NCBI RefSeq assembly: GCF_018614575.1
Contig: NZ_JAGGOJ010000011.1
Coordinates: 682,001 to 746,000, forward strand
Direction of reading: 5' to 3'
Source: Streptomyces sp. ISL-10
GTDB taxonomy: Bacteria > Actinomycetota > Actinomycetes > Streptomycetales > Streptomycetaceae
DNA: 64,000 bases
This document shows positions 33,676-41,527 of this stretch, piece after piece. The notes below the pieces were generated by a model. It was not told where the DNA came from, ran no database searches, and saw only the letters and a list, made by a program, of their open reading frames with translations. Position 1 is the first letter of the stretch, and every line of letters starts with the position of its first letter. A program made the translations under genes and the position numbers.

Positions 33676-35205
33676 GTGGCAGCAGCACAAGTCTGGAGTG
33701 TCGACCCCCGAACCGGGAAGCAGCGTGAACAGGTTGCGGTGGAAGCCACAGCCCAGGAGGTCGACGCCGCGGTACGGTCCGCGCACGCCGCCCGCGCCGC
33801 CCTCGCCGACCGTACGGTCCGCTCCGCGTTCCTGCGCACCGCCGCCGCATTGCTCGACGGCGCGGGCGACCGGCTCATCGAGGCGGCCGACGCCGAGACC
33901 GCGCTCGGGCCCGTACGCCTCACCGGGGAACTGGCCCGGACGTGCTTCCAGTTGCGCGCCTTCGCGGACATCGTCGACGAGGGCTCCTTCCTCGATGTGA
34001 TCATCGACCACCCGGACGACAGCGCCACCCCGCCGATTCCCGACCTCCGCCGCTACAAGGTGCCCCTCGGCGTCGTAGCTGTGTACTCCGCGTCCAACTT
34101 CCCCTTCGCGTTCTCCGTGCCCGGCGGCGACACCGCAAGCGCGCTCGCGGCGGGCTGCCCCGTCGTGGTCAAGGCCCACCCCGACCACCCGGCGACCTCC
34201 GAGCTGGTCGCCGCCGTGCTGCGCAGGGCGGCGGCCGAACACGCCCTGCCCGATGGGGTCCTCGGCCTGGTGCACGGCTTCGAGGCGGGCGTCGAGCTGG
34301 TGAAGCACCCCTTGGTCGCGGCGGCCGGTTTCACCGGGTCCGTACGCGGCGGACGTGCACTCTTCGACGCGGCGGCCGCCCGCCCCGTGCCCATTCCCTT
34401 CCATGGCGAACTCGGCTCGCTGAACCCGGTCGTGATCACCGAGGCGGCCGCCGCGGAGCGCGCCGAAGAGATCGGCACCGGTCTCGCGGGGGCCATGACG
34501 CTCGGCGTCGGCCAGTTCTGCGTCAAGCCCGGCCTGGTGTTCGCGCCCGCCGGACCGGCGGGCGACCAGCTCGTCAAGACGCTGACCGACGCCGTGAGCG
34601 ACACCGCCGCCGGTGTCCTGCTGGACCACCGCATGCGCGACAACTTCGTGGCCGGGGTCGCCGAGCGCGCCGCCCTGCCTGACGTGGACACTCCCGTCAC
34701 CCCCGGCGTGGGCTCGCAGCACACCGTCAGTCCCGGCTTCCTGACCGTCCCCGCCGCGCGGCTCGCCGCCGACGGGGACCACGATCTGCTCCTCGAGGAG
34801 TGCTTCGGACCGGTCACCGTCGTCGCCCGCTACGACAGCCACGACGACGTCACCACGGTCCTGTCCCGCCTGCCCGGCAACCTCACCGCCACCCTCCACC
34901 TGTCGGGCGACGAGGCCGAGGGCAACGGCAACGGCGCCAGGATCCTCGCCGAACTCACCCCGCTCGCCGGCCGCGTCCTCGTCAACGGCTGGCCGACCGG
35001 AGTCGCCGTCGCGCCCGCCCAGCACCACGGCGGCCCGTACCCGGCGACCACCTCCACGTCGACCTCGGTCGGCGGCACCGCGATCGAGCGGTGGATGCGC
35101 CCGGTCACGTACCAGACCACCCCCGAGGAACTGCTCCCGCCGGAGCTGCGCGACGACAACCCCCTCGGTCTGCCCCGACGGGTCGACGGACGCCGCGAGA
35201 GCTGA
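33676..35205 (+). CDS. Aldehyde dehydrogenase, 2,5-dioxovalerate (KGSA) dehydrogenase type
   Basis: 509 residues from GTG 33676. It oxidises an aldehyde with NAD(P). The catalytic Cys282 is in LGVGQFCVKPG, the general base Glu in HGELGSLNP, and the Asn of YSASNFPFAF and the ARYDS region are present. Length, HGELGSLNPVV and LNGWPTGV-like end motifs fit alpha-ketoglutaric semialdehyde dehydrogenase, the last step of oxidative uronate/hexarate breakdown. The divergent IclR gene and the uronate-dehydrogenase-like pseudogene at 26937 support that pathway. Confidence 0.9.
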   Translation: MAAAQVWSVDPRTGKQREQVAVEATAQEVDAAVRSAHAARAALADRTVRSAFLRTAAALLDGAGDRLIEAADAETALGPVRLTGELARTCFQLRAFADIVDEGSFLDVIIDHPDDSATPPIPDLRRYKVPLGVVAVYSASNFPFAFSVPGGDTASALAAGCPVVVKAHPDHPATSELVAAVLRRAAAEHALPDGVLGLVHGFEAGVELVKHPLVAAAGFTGSVRGGRALFDAAAARPVPIPFHGELGSLNPVVITEAAAAERAEEIGTGLAGAMTLGVGQFCVKPGLVFAPAGPAGDQLVKTLTDAVSDTAAGVLLDHRMRDNFVAGVAERAALPDVDTPVTPGVGSQHTVSPGFLTVPAARLAADGDHDLLLEECFGPVTVVARYDSHDDVTTVLSRLPGNLTATLHLSGDEAEGNGNGARILAELTPLAGRVLVNGWPTGVAVAPAQHHGGPYPATTSTSTSVGGTAIERWMRPVTYQTTPEELLPPELRDDNPLGLPRRVDGRRES

Positions 35206-35452
35206 CCCGGAGCGCCTCCAGCTCGTCCGCGAGCCGGCCGGCTCCCCGGTGTGGACCCGCAGCTGCGGCAGCTTCGACGTCCCGGTCGGCGAGGCGGCAC
35301 TGAGCCACCACTTCACGGTGCTGCGCGCCGCCGGTCTGGTCGAACAGCGCGACCAGGGGCCGAAGCGGGTTGTCCGCCTGCGGCGCGAGGAGTTCGACGC
35401 GCGTTTCCCAGGGCTGCTGGACCTCGTGCTGCGGCCCGGCGACGGGACGTAG
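35206..35452 (+). pseudogene. ArsR-type regulator fragment
   Basis: The frame ADPERLQLVREPAGSPVW...GEAALSHHFTVLRAAGLVEQRDQGPKRVVRLRREEFDARFPGLLDLVL matches the C-terminal two thirds of ArsR-like regulators with the SHHF recognition helix. The first about 15 codons, which would include a start and HALSDPTR, run instead into the aldehyde dehydrogenase stop. The only start, GTG 35249, lies inside the HTH and would remove helix 1. It was probably intact next to the oxidoreductase gene before a deletion. Confidence 0.65.
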
Positions 35453-35572
35453 CCGGACCGACGCTCCGTTCGTGGCCCGTGGCGGAATGAGACGGCCCGA
35501 CGCCGTGTTGACCCTGCTGCGGAGGTGGCCTCCGCCTGCCCCTGTGCCGCACGACTGGAGTGATGAGAAGAC

Positions 35573-36283
35573 ATGCGCGTCGAGATCTGGAGCGACATCG
35601 CCTGCCCCTGGTGCTACATCGGCAAGGCCCGGTTCGAGAAGGGGCTCGCCGCCTTCGCGCACCGCGACGACATCGAGGTCGTGCACCGCTCCTTCGAGCT
35701 CGACCCGAACCGCGCCAAGGGCGACACCGCCCCGGTGATCGACATGCTCGCCGCGAAGTACGGGCGCACCCGCGAGGAGGCGCAGGCCATGGAGGAGCAC
35801 GTCGCCGCCACCGCGCGCTCGGAGGGGCTCGGCTACCGGACCGAGGGCCGGGTCCACGGCAGCACCTTCGACATCCACCGCCTGCTGCACCTCGCCAAGG
35901 ACCGCGGCCACCAGGACGAACTCCTCGACCTGGCCTACCGGGCGAACTTCGCCGAGGAGCGGTCTGTCTTCGACACGGACGTGCTGGTCCGGCTCGGCGT
36001 CGAGGCGGGCCTCGGCGAGGACGAGGTGCGCGCCGTCCTCGCCGACGGGAGCGCTTACGCGGACGACGTACGGGCCGACGAGCGCGAGGCCGCCGAGCTG
36101 GGCGCGACCGGGGTGCCGTTCTTCGTCATCGACCGACGCTACGGGGTGTCCGGCGGGCAGCCCGCCGACGTGTTCACGCAGGCGCTGGAGCAGGCGTGGC
36201 AGGGCCGGGTGCTCACCCCGGTCGGGACGGCCGCAGCCGCGGCCTGCGACGCCGACGGATCCTGCGAGATTCCGCCAGCCTGA
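35573..36283 (+). CDS. DsbA-family oxidoreductase, FrnE-like
   Basis: 236 residues. A cytosolic thioredoxin-fold protein with the active-site motif CPWC (IACPWCYIGK, residues 11-14) and the cis-Pro in GVPFFVI. The helical insert RTEGRVHGSTFDIHRLLHLAKDRG is the FrnE signature. FrnE proteins are thought to act as disulfide isomerases or in polyketide pathways; its substrate here is unknown. The stop lies inside a short tandem repeat. A decayed ArsR gene sits just upstream. Confidence 0.92.
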   Translation: MRVEIWSDIACPWCYIGKARFEKGLAAFAHRDDIEVVHRSFELDPNRAKGDTAPVIDMLAAKYGRTREEAQAMEEHVAATARSEGLGYRTEGRVHGSTFDIHRLLHLAKDRGHQDELLDLAYRANFAEERSVFDTDVLVRLGVEAGLGEDEVRAVLADGSAYADDVRADEREAAELGATGVPFFVIDRRYGVSGGQPADVFTQALEQAWQGRVLTPVGTAAAAACDADGSCEIPPA

Positions 36284-36338
36284 CGCCTGACCAGCCTGAC
36301 GCCTGACGAGCCTGATGGCTGACGAGCCTGATGCCTGA
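36275..36338. repeat. Four 16-bp tandem units across a stop codon
   Basis: Units CCAGCCTGACGCCTGA (twice), then CGAGCCTGATGGCTGA and CGAGCCTGATGCCTGA run from 36275 to 36338. The first unit supplies the last codons and stop of the FrnE-like gene. Each unit carries TGA, so read-through would stop again at once in two frames. Confidence 0.9.
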
Positions 36339-36452
36339 CGCGTCCCTGCTTGTCCCCGCCTGGCGTTCCGATGCCTCGACGCCCGGTCGCGAGTTCTCCA
36401 GGCGCCGTACGCGATGCCCGGCCGGGCGGCCGGCCCGCACGTCGCTCGGCCT

Positions 36453-36944
36453 CTACAGGCGCCGAACGAACGCGATGCCCGGCCGGCCGTCCAGTACGAC
36501 CTCGTCCGTGGCCGTGAAGCCCGTGCGGACCAGCACCGCTTGTGAGGCCGCGTTGTCCGCGGTCGTCGACGCCCGCAGCTCTCTCAGCCCGTACTCCACC
36601 GCCGCCGACGCGCACACCGCGCGCACGGCGGCGGTCGCGAGGCCCCGGCCCGCCGCGTTCTCGGCGATGCGGTAGCCGAGCTCGGCGCTGCCGCCCGCCG
36701 CATCGACCAGGTTGACCCGCCCGAGCACCCGGCCGTCCTCGTCGACGAGTACATGGAAGTGGCACAGCCCCGTGGCCTGTTCGGCGAGGAGGGCGGCGTG
36801 CCGGTCGTCGAACCGTGCGAAGTACTCGTCGCCCCGGTCCGGGACCGAGGCGGCGAAGTAGGCCCGGTTCTCCCGCTCGAACGCGAGGAGGGCGGGGGCG
36901 TGATCGGCACGGAGGCGCTGTAGGGCGGGGGAGAGTGCGGGCAT
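36453..36944 (-). CDS. GNAT N-acetyltransferase
   Basis: 163 residues. The GNAT fold is seen in HFHVLVDEDGRVLGRVNLVDAAGGSAELGYRIAENAAGRGLATAAVRAVC, where GRGLA is the acetyl-CoA pyrophosphate loop, and in the late STTADNAASQAVLVRTGFTATDEV. It resembles the RimJ/RimL group that acetylates protein N-termini or small amines. It is divergent from a class V aminotransferase gene with a 76-base gap. Substrate unknown. Confidence 0.92.
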   Translation of the reverse strand: MPALSPALQRLRADHAPALLAFERENRAYFAASVPDRGDEYFARFDDRHAALLAEQATGLCHFHVLVDEDGRVLGRVNLVDAAGGSAELGYRIAENAAGRGLATAAVRAVCASAAVEYGLRELRASTTADNAASQAVLVRTGFTATDEVVLDGRPGIAFVRRL

Positions 36945-37020
36945 GGGAGGACACTACGCCGTTCGGGCGGCGCCGCGGGGTGCCATTGACCAGGTGCCCG
37001 GCGCATCGGAAGGTGGGCCC

Positions 37021-38088
37021 ATGGAGAGTCTTCACGCCCTCGCCGGCGGCGAGTTCGCGCCCGCGTCGACGTATCTGAACACCGCCGTGTGCGGGCTGCT
37101 GCCGCGCCGTACCGTCCGCGCGGTCACCCGGCTCGCCGAGGAGCTGGCCGAAGGGCGCCCGGGCGGTTCGGGCGAGTCGGAGGCGGTGGACGCCACGCGC
37201 CGCTCGTTCGCACGGCTCGCCGGTGTGGACGAGGGCCGCGTCGCCGTCGGCGGTTCGGTGTCGGTGCATGTCGGGCTGATCGCCGCGTCGATGCCGCCGG
37301 GTGCCGAAGTCCTCTTCCCTGAAGGGGAGTACGCCTCCGTCATCACCCCCTTCACGGTGCGCGGCGACCTCAAGCTGCGGTACGCGCCGCTGGACGCGCT
37401 CGCCGACGCCGTGCGGCCCGGCACGGCGCTCGTGGCGTTCTCGTCGGTCCAGTCGGCCGACGGCCGGATCGCCGACTTGGCCGCCGTACGGTCGGCGGCG
37501 GCGGCGCACGGTGCCCGTACGCTGCTGGACGCCAGCCAGTCGGCGGGCTGGCTGCCGCTGCGGGCGGGGGAGTGGGACTACACCGTGACCGGCGGGTTCA
37601 AGTTCCTGCTGTGTCCGCGGGGCGTCTCGTTCCTGACCGTGGCCGAGGAGGCGCAGGAGGCGCTGGCCCCGATGCACGCGGGGACGTTCGCGGCCGAGCG
37701 TCTGTGGGAGACGACGTACGGTCCGATCGACGAGCTCGCCCACTCGGCCCGCCGCTACGACGAGCCCCCGGCCTTCCTCGCGTACCACGGCGGCGAGCAG
37801 TCGCTCGCGCTGCTGGAGGAGATCGGCATCGACGCGGTGCACGCGCATGTCGTGGCATTGACACGGCGGTTCCGGGCCGGGCTCGACGCGCTCGGCCATG
37901 CCCCGGTCCCCGGCGATTCGGCGATCGTCGCCGTCCCGGGCCTCGGCGACCGCGCGGCGGAACTGGGCGCGGCGGGCATCGTCGTCTCCTCGCGCGCGGG
38001 TGCCTTGAGGGCGGCGTTCCACCTCTACAACACGCAGACGGACGTGGACCGCGCGCTGGAGCACATCGGCCCGCGCCGCCTGTATTGA
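37021..38088 (+). CDS. Class V aminotransferase-fold PLP protein
   Basis: 355 residues from ATG 37021. The frame opens earlier at 36943, but that part would overlap the divergent gene. The fold is that of cysteine desulfurase/isopenicillin N epimerase: STYLNTAVCGLLP start, VAFSSVQSADGRIADLAAVR, LLDASQSAGWLPL and the PLP lysine in VTGGFKFLLCPRG. No SufS-type persulfide Cys loop is seen, so desulfurase activity is unlikely. Function unassigned. Confidence 0.9.
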   Translation: MESLHALAGGEFAPASTYLNTAVCGLLPRRTVRAVTRLAEELAEGRPGGSGESEAVDATRRSFARLAGVDEGRVAVGGSVSVHVGLIAASMPPGAEVLFPEGEYASVITPFTVRGDLKLRYAPLDALADAVRPGTALVAFSSVQSADGRIADLAAVRSAAAAHGARTLLDASQSAGWLPLRAGEWDYTVTGGFKFLLCPRGVSFLTVAEEAQEALAPMHAGTFAAERLWETTYGPIDELAHSARRYDEPPAFLAYHGGEQSLALLEEIGIDAVHAHVVALTRRFRAGLDALGHAPVPGDSAIVAVPGLGDRAAELGAAGIVVSSRAGALRAAFHLYNTQTDVDRALEHIGPRRLY

Positions 38089-38130
38089 TCACGAGCGTTG
38101 TTGACGCTCATGGGTCTTGATCATGGCGAA

Positions 38131-38330
38131 GACCTCCCGTGTGGAGGAGGTGTCCAGGCTTCACCGCGCAACGGAGGCCTTCGTGTCCCACCGTCATGCC
38201 CGGCGATGGTTCATGGCAGGCGGTTGCTCATCGAGCGTGTCCGGTCCGGCCGTCCGGTGGCACACGTGGCCGCTGAGATGGGGGTTTCACGGGCCACGGC
38301 TCACAAGGGGTGCGCCGCTTCAGGGCTGAG
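38131..38330 (+). pseudogene. IS481-type transposase remnant
   Basis: The stretch HGRRLLIERVRSGRPVAHVAAEMGVSRATAHK is the N-terminal HTH of IS481-family transposases. The preceding SHRHAR part is in a different frame, fitting a one-base loss near 38207. After TAHK the similarity ends and no DDE catalytic domain follows. TGTTGACGCTCATG near 38098 may be part of an IS end. It fills most of the gap between the aminotransferase and MarR genes. Confidence 0.65.
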
Positions 38331-38365
38331 GGGGGCGGGCCTCAGTCGCGCGCCCGCCGCCGCCC

Positions 38366-38875
38366 TCACCCCTTCGCTTCCCCGCAGTCGGCCGTCTCTG
38401 TGCACAGACTCGCCTCGACCTTGCCCAGCAGGCGGGCCAGCTCGCGGCGTTCGTGTCCGTCCAGGCCGGCGAGCGTCTGCTCCTCCAGTTCGGCCCATGC
38501 GGCCGACATGTCCGCGAGCAGCGCGCAGCTGCGTTCCGTCGCCTCGACGACGACCGCGCGGCGGTCGTCGGGGTCGGGGCTGCGGCTGACGTGGCCGGTC
38601 TGTTCCAGGCGCTGGAGCATCTTGGTGACCGTGGAGGGATCCAGACCCACTTCCTTGATCAGCTCCGACTGCCGAACGGGGCCTGCGCCCCACAGGCGCA
38701 TCATCAGGAACTCCTGGCCGGGGTAGAGGTCCAGCCCCTTGAGCAGCCTTCCCGCGGCGATGCGGTGCAGCCTCGCCACCCTGGACAGCGCATGGCTCAC
38801 GGGGCCGCCGCGGGCGGCATGCGGGAGCGCTTCGGCACAGGTGGCGTCGTCCTGTGTCTCGGGCGCGGCGGACAT
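38366..38875 (-). CDS. MarR-family transcription regulator
   Basis: 169 residues from ATG 38875. The open frame continues antisense through the next gene without meaning. The winged HTH reads LYPGQEFLMMRLWGAGPVRQSELIKEVGLDPSTVTKMLQRLEQTGHVSRSPDPDDRRAVVVEAT, the standard MarR layout with the DPDDRR wing. It is divergent from an old-yellow-enzyme gene, and two similar dyads in the gap suggest it controls both. The inducer may be an electrophile or phenolic compound. Confidence 0.93.
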   Translation of the reverse strand: MSAAPETQDDATCAEALPHAARGGPVSHALSRVARLHRIAAGRLLKGLDLYPGQEFLMMRLWGAGPVRQSELIKEVGLDPSTVTKMLQRLEQTGHVSRSPDPDDRRAVVVEATERSCALLADMSAAWAELEEQTLAGLDGHERRELARLLGKVEASLCTETADCGEAKG

Positions 38876-38983
38876 GGTGACCTCCTCGGCCAGGGGCGGC
38901 GAGGGGGAGCGGCTCCGCCCTTCGGCCGACTGCGGCGGCGGGCTCGTCCAGCCCTCGTTCCCGATGCTGTCACACATATTACC

Positions 38984-39042
38984 TTGGCTGGCCAATGAAT
39001 GCGGTACAGTGGCGTCCGTGTCATTAATTGGCCGACCATATA
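38984..39042. promoter_or_regulatory. Twin MarR operator candidates and alkene reductase promoter
   Basis: TTGGC-TG-GCCAA (38984-38995) is a perfect dyad. TTGGCCGACCA (39028-39038) is a weaker copy in the same AT-rich setting (ATTAA before it, TATAA after it). The second overlaps TATAAA (39039-39044), a likely -10 for the reductase gene 15 bases later. Confidence 0.6.
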
Positions 39043-39058
39043 AAGTTTGGGGACGATC

Positions 39059-40123
39059 ATGACCACCGCATTCGACCCGATCCGTCTCGGCGGACGGCAG
39101 CTCGCCAACCGCATCGCCATGGCCCCGATGACCCGCAGCCGCGCCCACGGTCCCGGACTGACGCCCACCCCGTCGGTCGTGGAGTACTACGTGCAGCGCG
39201 CCTCGGCGGGGCTGATCATCACCGAGGGCATCCAGCCCTCTGACGTCGGCCAGGGATATCCCGACACCCCCGGGCTCCACAGCCGCGAGCAGATCGCCGC
39301 CTGGCGCGCGGTCACCGACGCCGTGCACGCCGCAGGCGGCACGATCTTCGCCCAGCTGATGCACGCCGGCCGCATCGGCCATCCCGTGCTGCTGCCCGAC
39401 GGCCTCGTCCCCGTCGGCGCATCCGCAGTCGCCGCCCAGGGCCAGGTCTACACGCACGAGGGGCCCAAGGACTTCGTCACCCCCAGGGAACTGAGCGCCG
39501 ACGAGATACGGGCGACGATCGCCGACTTCGCCGCCGCCGCGCGCAACGCCGTCGAGGCGGGCTTCGACGGCGTCGAGCTGCACGGTGCCAACGGCTACCT
39601 GATCCACCAGTTCCTGGCGCCCAACACCAACCGCCGCACCGACGAGTGGGGCGGCTCCGCCGAGAACCGCATGCGCTTCGCGGTGGAGGCCGTCAGGGCC
39701 GTGGCCGAGGAGATCGGCGCCGAGCGCACCGCCATCCGCCTCTCGCCCGGCAACTCGTACAACGACATCGACGAGCCGGAGCCCGAGGACGTCTACACCG
39801 CGCTCGCCCAGCGGCTCGAACCGCTCGGACTCGCCTACCTGCATGTCCTCGAGTCCACCCCCGACCAACGGGAGCTCGTGCTGACCCTGCGCAAGTTGTT
39901 CGGCGGCACCGTCGTGCTCAACGTGCCGGCCGACGGCCCGGCCGGCCGACTGGCCCTGATCGAGGACGGCGTCGCCGACCTGGTGTCGTTCGGCGCCCTG
40001 TTCCTCGCCAACCCCGACCTGCCGGCCCGTCTCCGGGCCGACGGTCCGTACAACACCCCCGACCCGTCCTCCTTCTTCGGCGGTGGCGACAAGGGATTCA
40101 TCGACTACCCGGCCCTCGTCTGA
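39059..40123 (+). CDS. Alkene reductase, Old Yellow Enzyme family
   Basis: 354 residues from ATG 39059. An FMN enzyme that reduces activated C=C bonds of enones, nitro-olefins or maleimides with NAD(P)H. Hallmarks are NRIAMAPMTRSRA, TEGIQPSDVGQGYPDTPGLHS, FAQLMHAGRIGHP, the substrate-binding pair in ELHGANGYL and FLAPNTNRRTDEWGGSAENRMRF. The divergent MarR gene is the usual partner of such reductases. A bidirectional terminator separates it from ectD. Confidence 0.95.
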   Translation: MTTAFDPIRLGGRQLANRIAMAPMTRSRAHGPGLTPTPSVVEYYVQRASAGLIITEGIQPSDVGQGYPDTPGLHSREQIAAWRAVTDAVHAAGGTIFAQLMHAGRIGHPVLLPDGLVPVGASAVAAQGQVYTHEGPKDFVTPRELSADEIRATIADFAAAARNAVEAGFDGVELHGANGYLIHQFLAPNTNRRTDEWGGSAENRMRFAVEAVRAVAEEIGAERTAIRLSPGNSYNDIDEPEPEDVYTALAQRLEPLGLAYLHVLESTPDQRELVLTLRKLFGGTVVLNVPADGPAGRLALIEDGVADLVSFGALFLANPDLPARLRADGPYNTPDPSSFFGGGDKGFIDYPALV

Positions 40124-40136
40124 GCGGCAGCGGCCA

Positions 40137-40180
40137 AAGGCGGGGCCGGTCTCCTCGGGAAAGGAGACCGGCCCCGCCTT
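40137..40180. terminator. Bidirectional hairpin between alkene reductase and ectD
   Basis: A perfect 19-bp stem (40137-40155 with 40162-40180, AAGGCGGGGCCGG...) closes a 6-base loop and is flanked by TTCTT on the plus side. It serves the two convergent transcripts. Confidence 0.95.
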
Positions 40181-40195
40181 CTTGGTGACCGGGAG

Positions 40196-41092
40196 CTACC
40201 GCACCGCGGTGAAGTCCCGCGCCCCGATGAACTCGGGCCGCCGCACCGGCGCGGCGAACGGCTCCGCCGCGGCGTTCTCCACGCTGTTGAACACGATGAA
40301 GACGTTGCTGCGCGGATACGGGGTGATGTTGTCGCCCGACCCGTGCATGCAGTTGCAGTCGAACCAGGTCGCCGACCCGGCCCGGCCCGTGAACAGCCGG
40401 ATTCCGTGGGCGTCGGCGAAGCGCGTCAGCGCCTCGTCCGACGGGGTCCCGGCGTCCTGCATCTGCAGCGACTTCTTGTAGTTGTCCTTCGGCGTCGCGC
40501 CCGCGCACCCGAGGAACGTCCGGTGCGACCCAGGCATGATCATCAGGCCGCCGTTGGTGTCGAGGTTCTCGGTCAGCGCGATCGACACGGACACGGTCCG
40601 CATGTTCGGCAGCCCGTCCTCGGCGTGCCAGGTCTCGAAGTCCGAGTGCCAGTAGAAGCCCGAGGCGCCGAAGCCCGGCTTCACGTTGATACGCGACTGG
40701 TGGACGTAGACGTCCGAGCCGAGGATCTGGCGGGCTCTGCCCACCACTCGCTCGTCGCGCACCAGCGCGGCGAAGGCCTCGCTGAGCTTGTGGACCTCGA
40801 ACACGGACCGCACGTCCTGAGACGTCGGCTCGATGATCGAGCGCTCGTCGGCCCGTACCGCCGGGTCGGCGATCAGCCGGTCCAGTTCGGCGCGGTAGAG
40901 CGCCACCTCGTCGTCGCCGATCAACTGGTCGACGGTGAGAAAGCCGTCGCGCTCGAAGCCCATCAGATCGGCTGTGGCGATCGGGCCCGGGGTGCCCGGT
41001 GCGGACCAGACGACCGGGTCCTGACGCGGGGTCGTCACCTCACTCGCGCCACGGGTGGGGTACAGATCGGTGCGTGCGGGTGCGGTCGTCAT
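40196..41092 (-). CDS. ectD: Ectoine hydroxylase EctD
   Basis: 298 residues. A 2-oxoglutarate/Fe(II) dioxygenase that converts ectoine to 5-hydroxyectoine. The EctD signature GFYWHSDFETWHAEDGLPNMRTVS supplies the HxD iron ligands, and the distal His is in DCNCMHGSGDN. The start DLYPTRGA and QDPVVWS region also match. It follows ectC by 3 bases, completing the ectABCD unit. Its presence predicts that the strain makes both ectoine and hydroxyectoine under salt or heat stress. Confidence 0.97.
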   Translation of the reverse strand: MTTAPARTDLYPTRGASEVTTPRQDPVVWSAPGTPGPIATADLMGFERDGFLTVDQLIGDDEVALYRAELDRLIADPAVRADERSIIEPTSQDVRSVFEVHKLSEAFAALVRDERVVGRARQILGSDVYVHQSRINVKPGFGASGFYWHSDFETWHAEDGLPNMRTVSVSIALTENLDTNGGLMIMPGSHRTFLGCAGATPKDNYKKSLQMQDAGTPSDEALTRFADAHGIRLFTGRAGSATWFDCNCMHGSGDNITPYPRSNVFIVFNSVENAAAEPFAAPVRRPEFIGARDFTAVR

Positions 41093-41095
41093 GTC

Positions 41096-41494
41096 TCAGC
41101 CCTCCTCCGTCAGCAGGGGGTACACGCCGTTCTCGTCATGGTCCTCCCGTCCGGTCACGGGCGGGTTGAAGACGCAGACGCAGCGGAAGTCGGTCTTGGG
41201 GCGCATGGTGTGCTTCTCGTGCCCGTCCAGCAGGTACATGGTGCCGGGCTCGATCCAGTGGGTCTCGCCCGTCTCGTCGTTGGTGAGCTCGGCCTCGCCC
41301 TCCACGCAGAGCACGGCCTCGATGTGGTTCGCGTACCACATCGACGTCTCCGTGCCCGCGTACAACACGGTCTCGTGCAGCGAGAAGCCGACCTTCTCCT
41401 TGGCGAGCACGATGCGCTTGCTCTCCCAGGTGCCGGACGCGGCCTTCACATGGCGGTCGGTGTTCTCGAGGTCCTTGAACGATCGGACGATCAC
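41096..41494 (-). CDS. ectC: Ectoine synthase EctC
   Basis: 132 residues, the normal size. A cupin that cyclises N-gamma-acetyl-diaminobutyrate to ectoine. MIVRSFKDLENTDRHV, GFSLHETVLYAGTETSMWYANHIEAVLCVEGEAEL and GTMYLLDGHEKHTMRP are family blocks, including Glu and Tyr residues and the late His proposed to hold iron. It lies 33 bases after ectB and 3 before ectD. Confidence 0.97.
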   Translation of the reverse strand: MIVRSFKDLENTDRHVKAASGTWESKRIVLAKEKVGFSLHETVLYAGTETSMWYANHIEAVLCVEGEAELTNDETGETHWIEPGTMYLLDGHEKHTMRPKTDFRCVCVFNPPVTGREDHDENGVYPLLTEEG

Positions 41495-41527
41495 GGTGAG
41501 TCGTTGCCCTTTCTGTCTCTGCGGTGG

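Noticed and set aside
38876..39868. Upstream extension of the MarR frame to 500 residues
   Set aside because: It runs antisense through the alkene reductase gene and lacks any motif.
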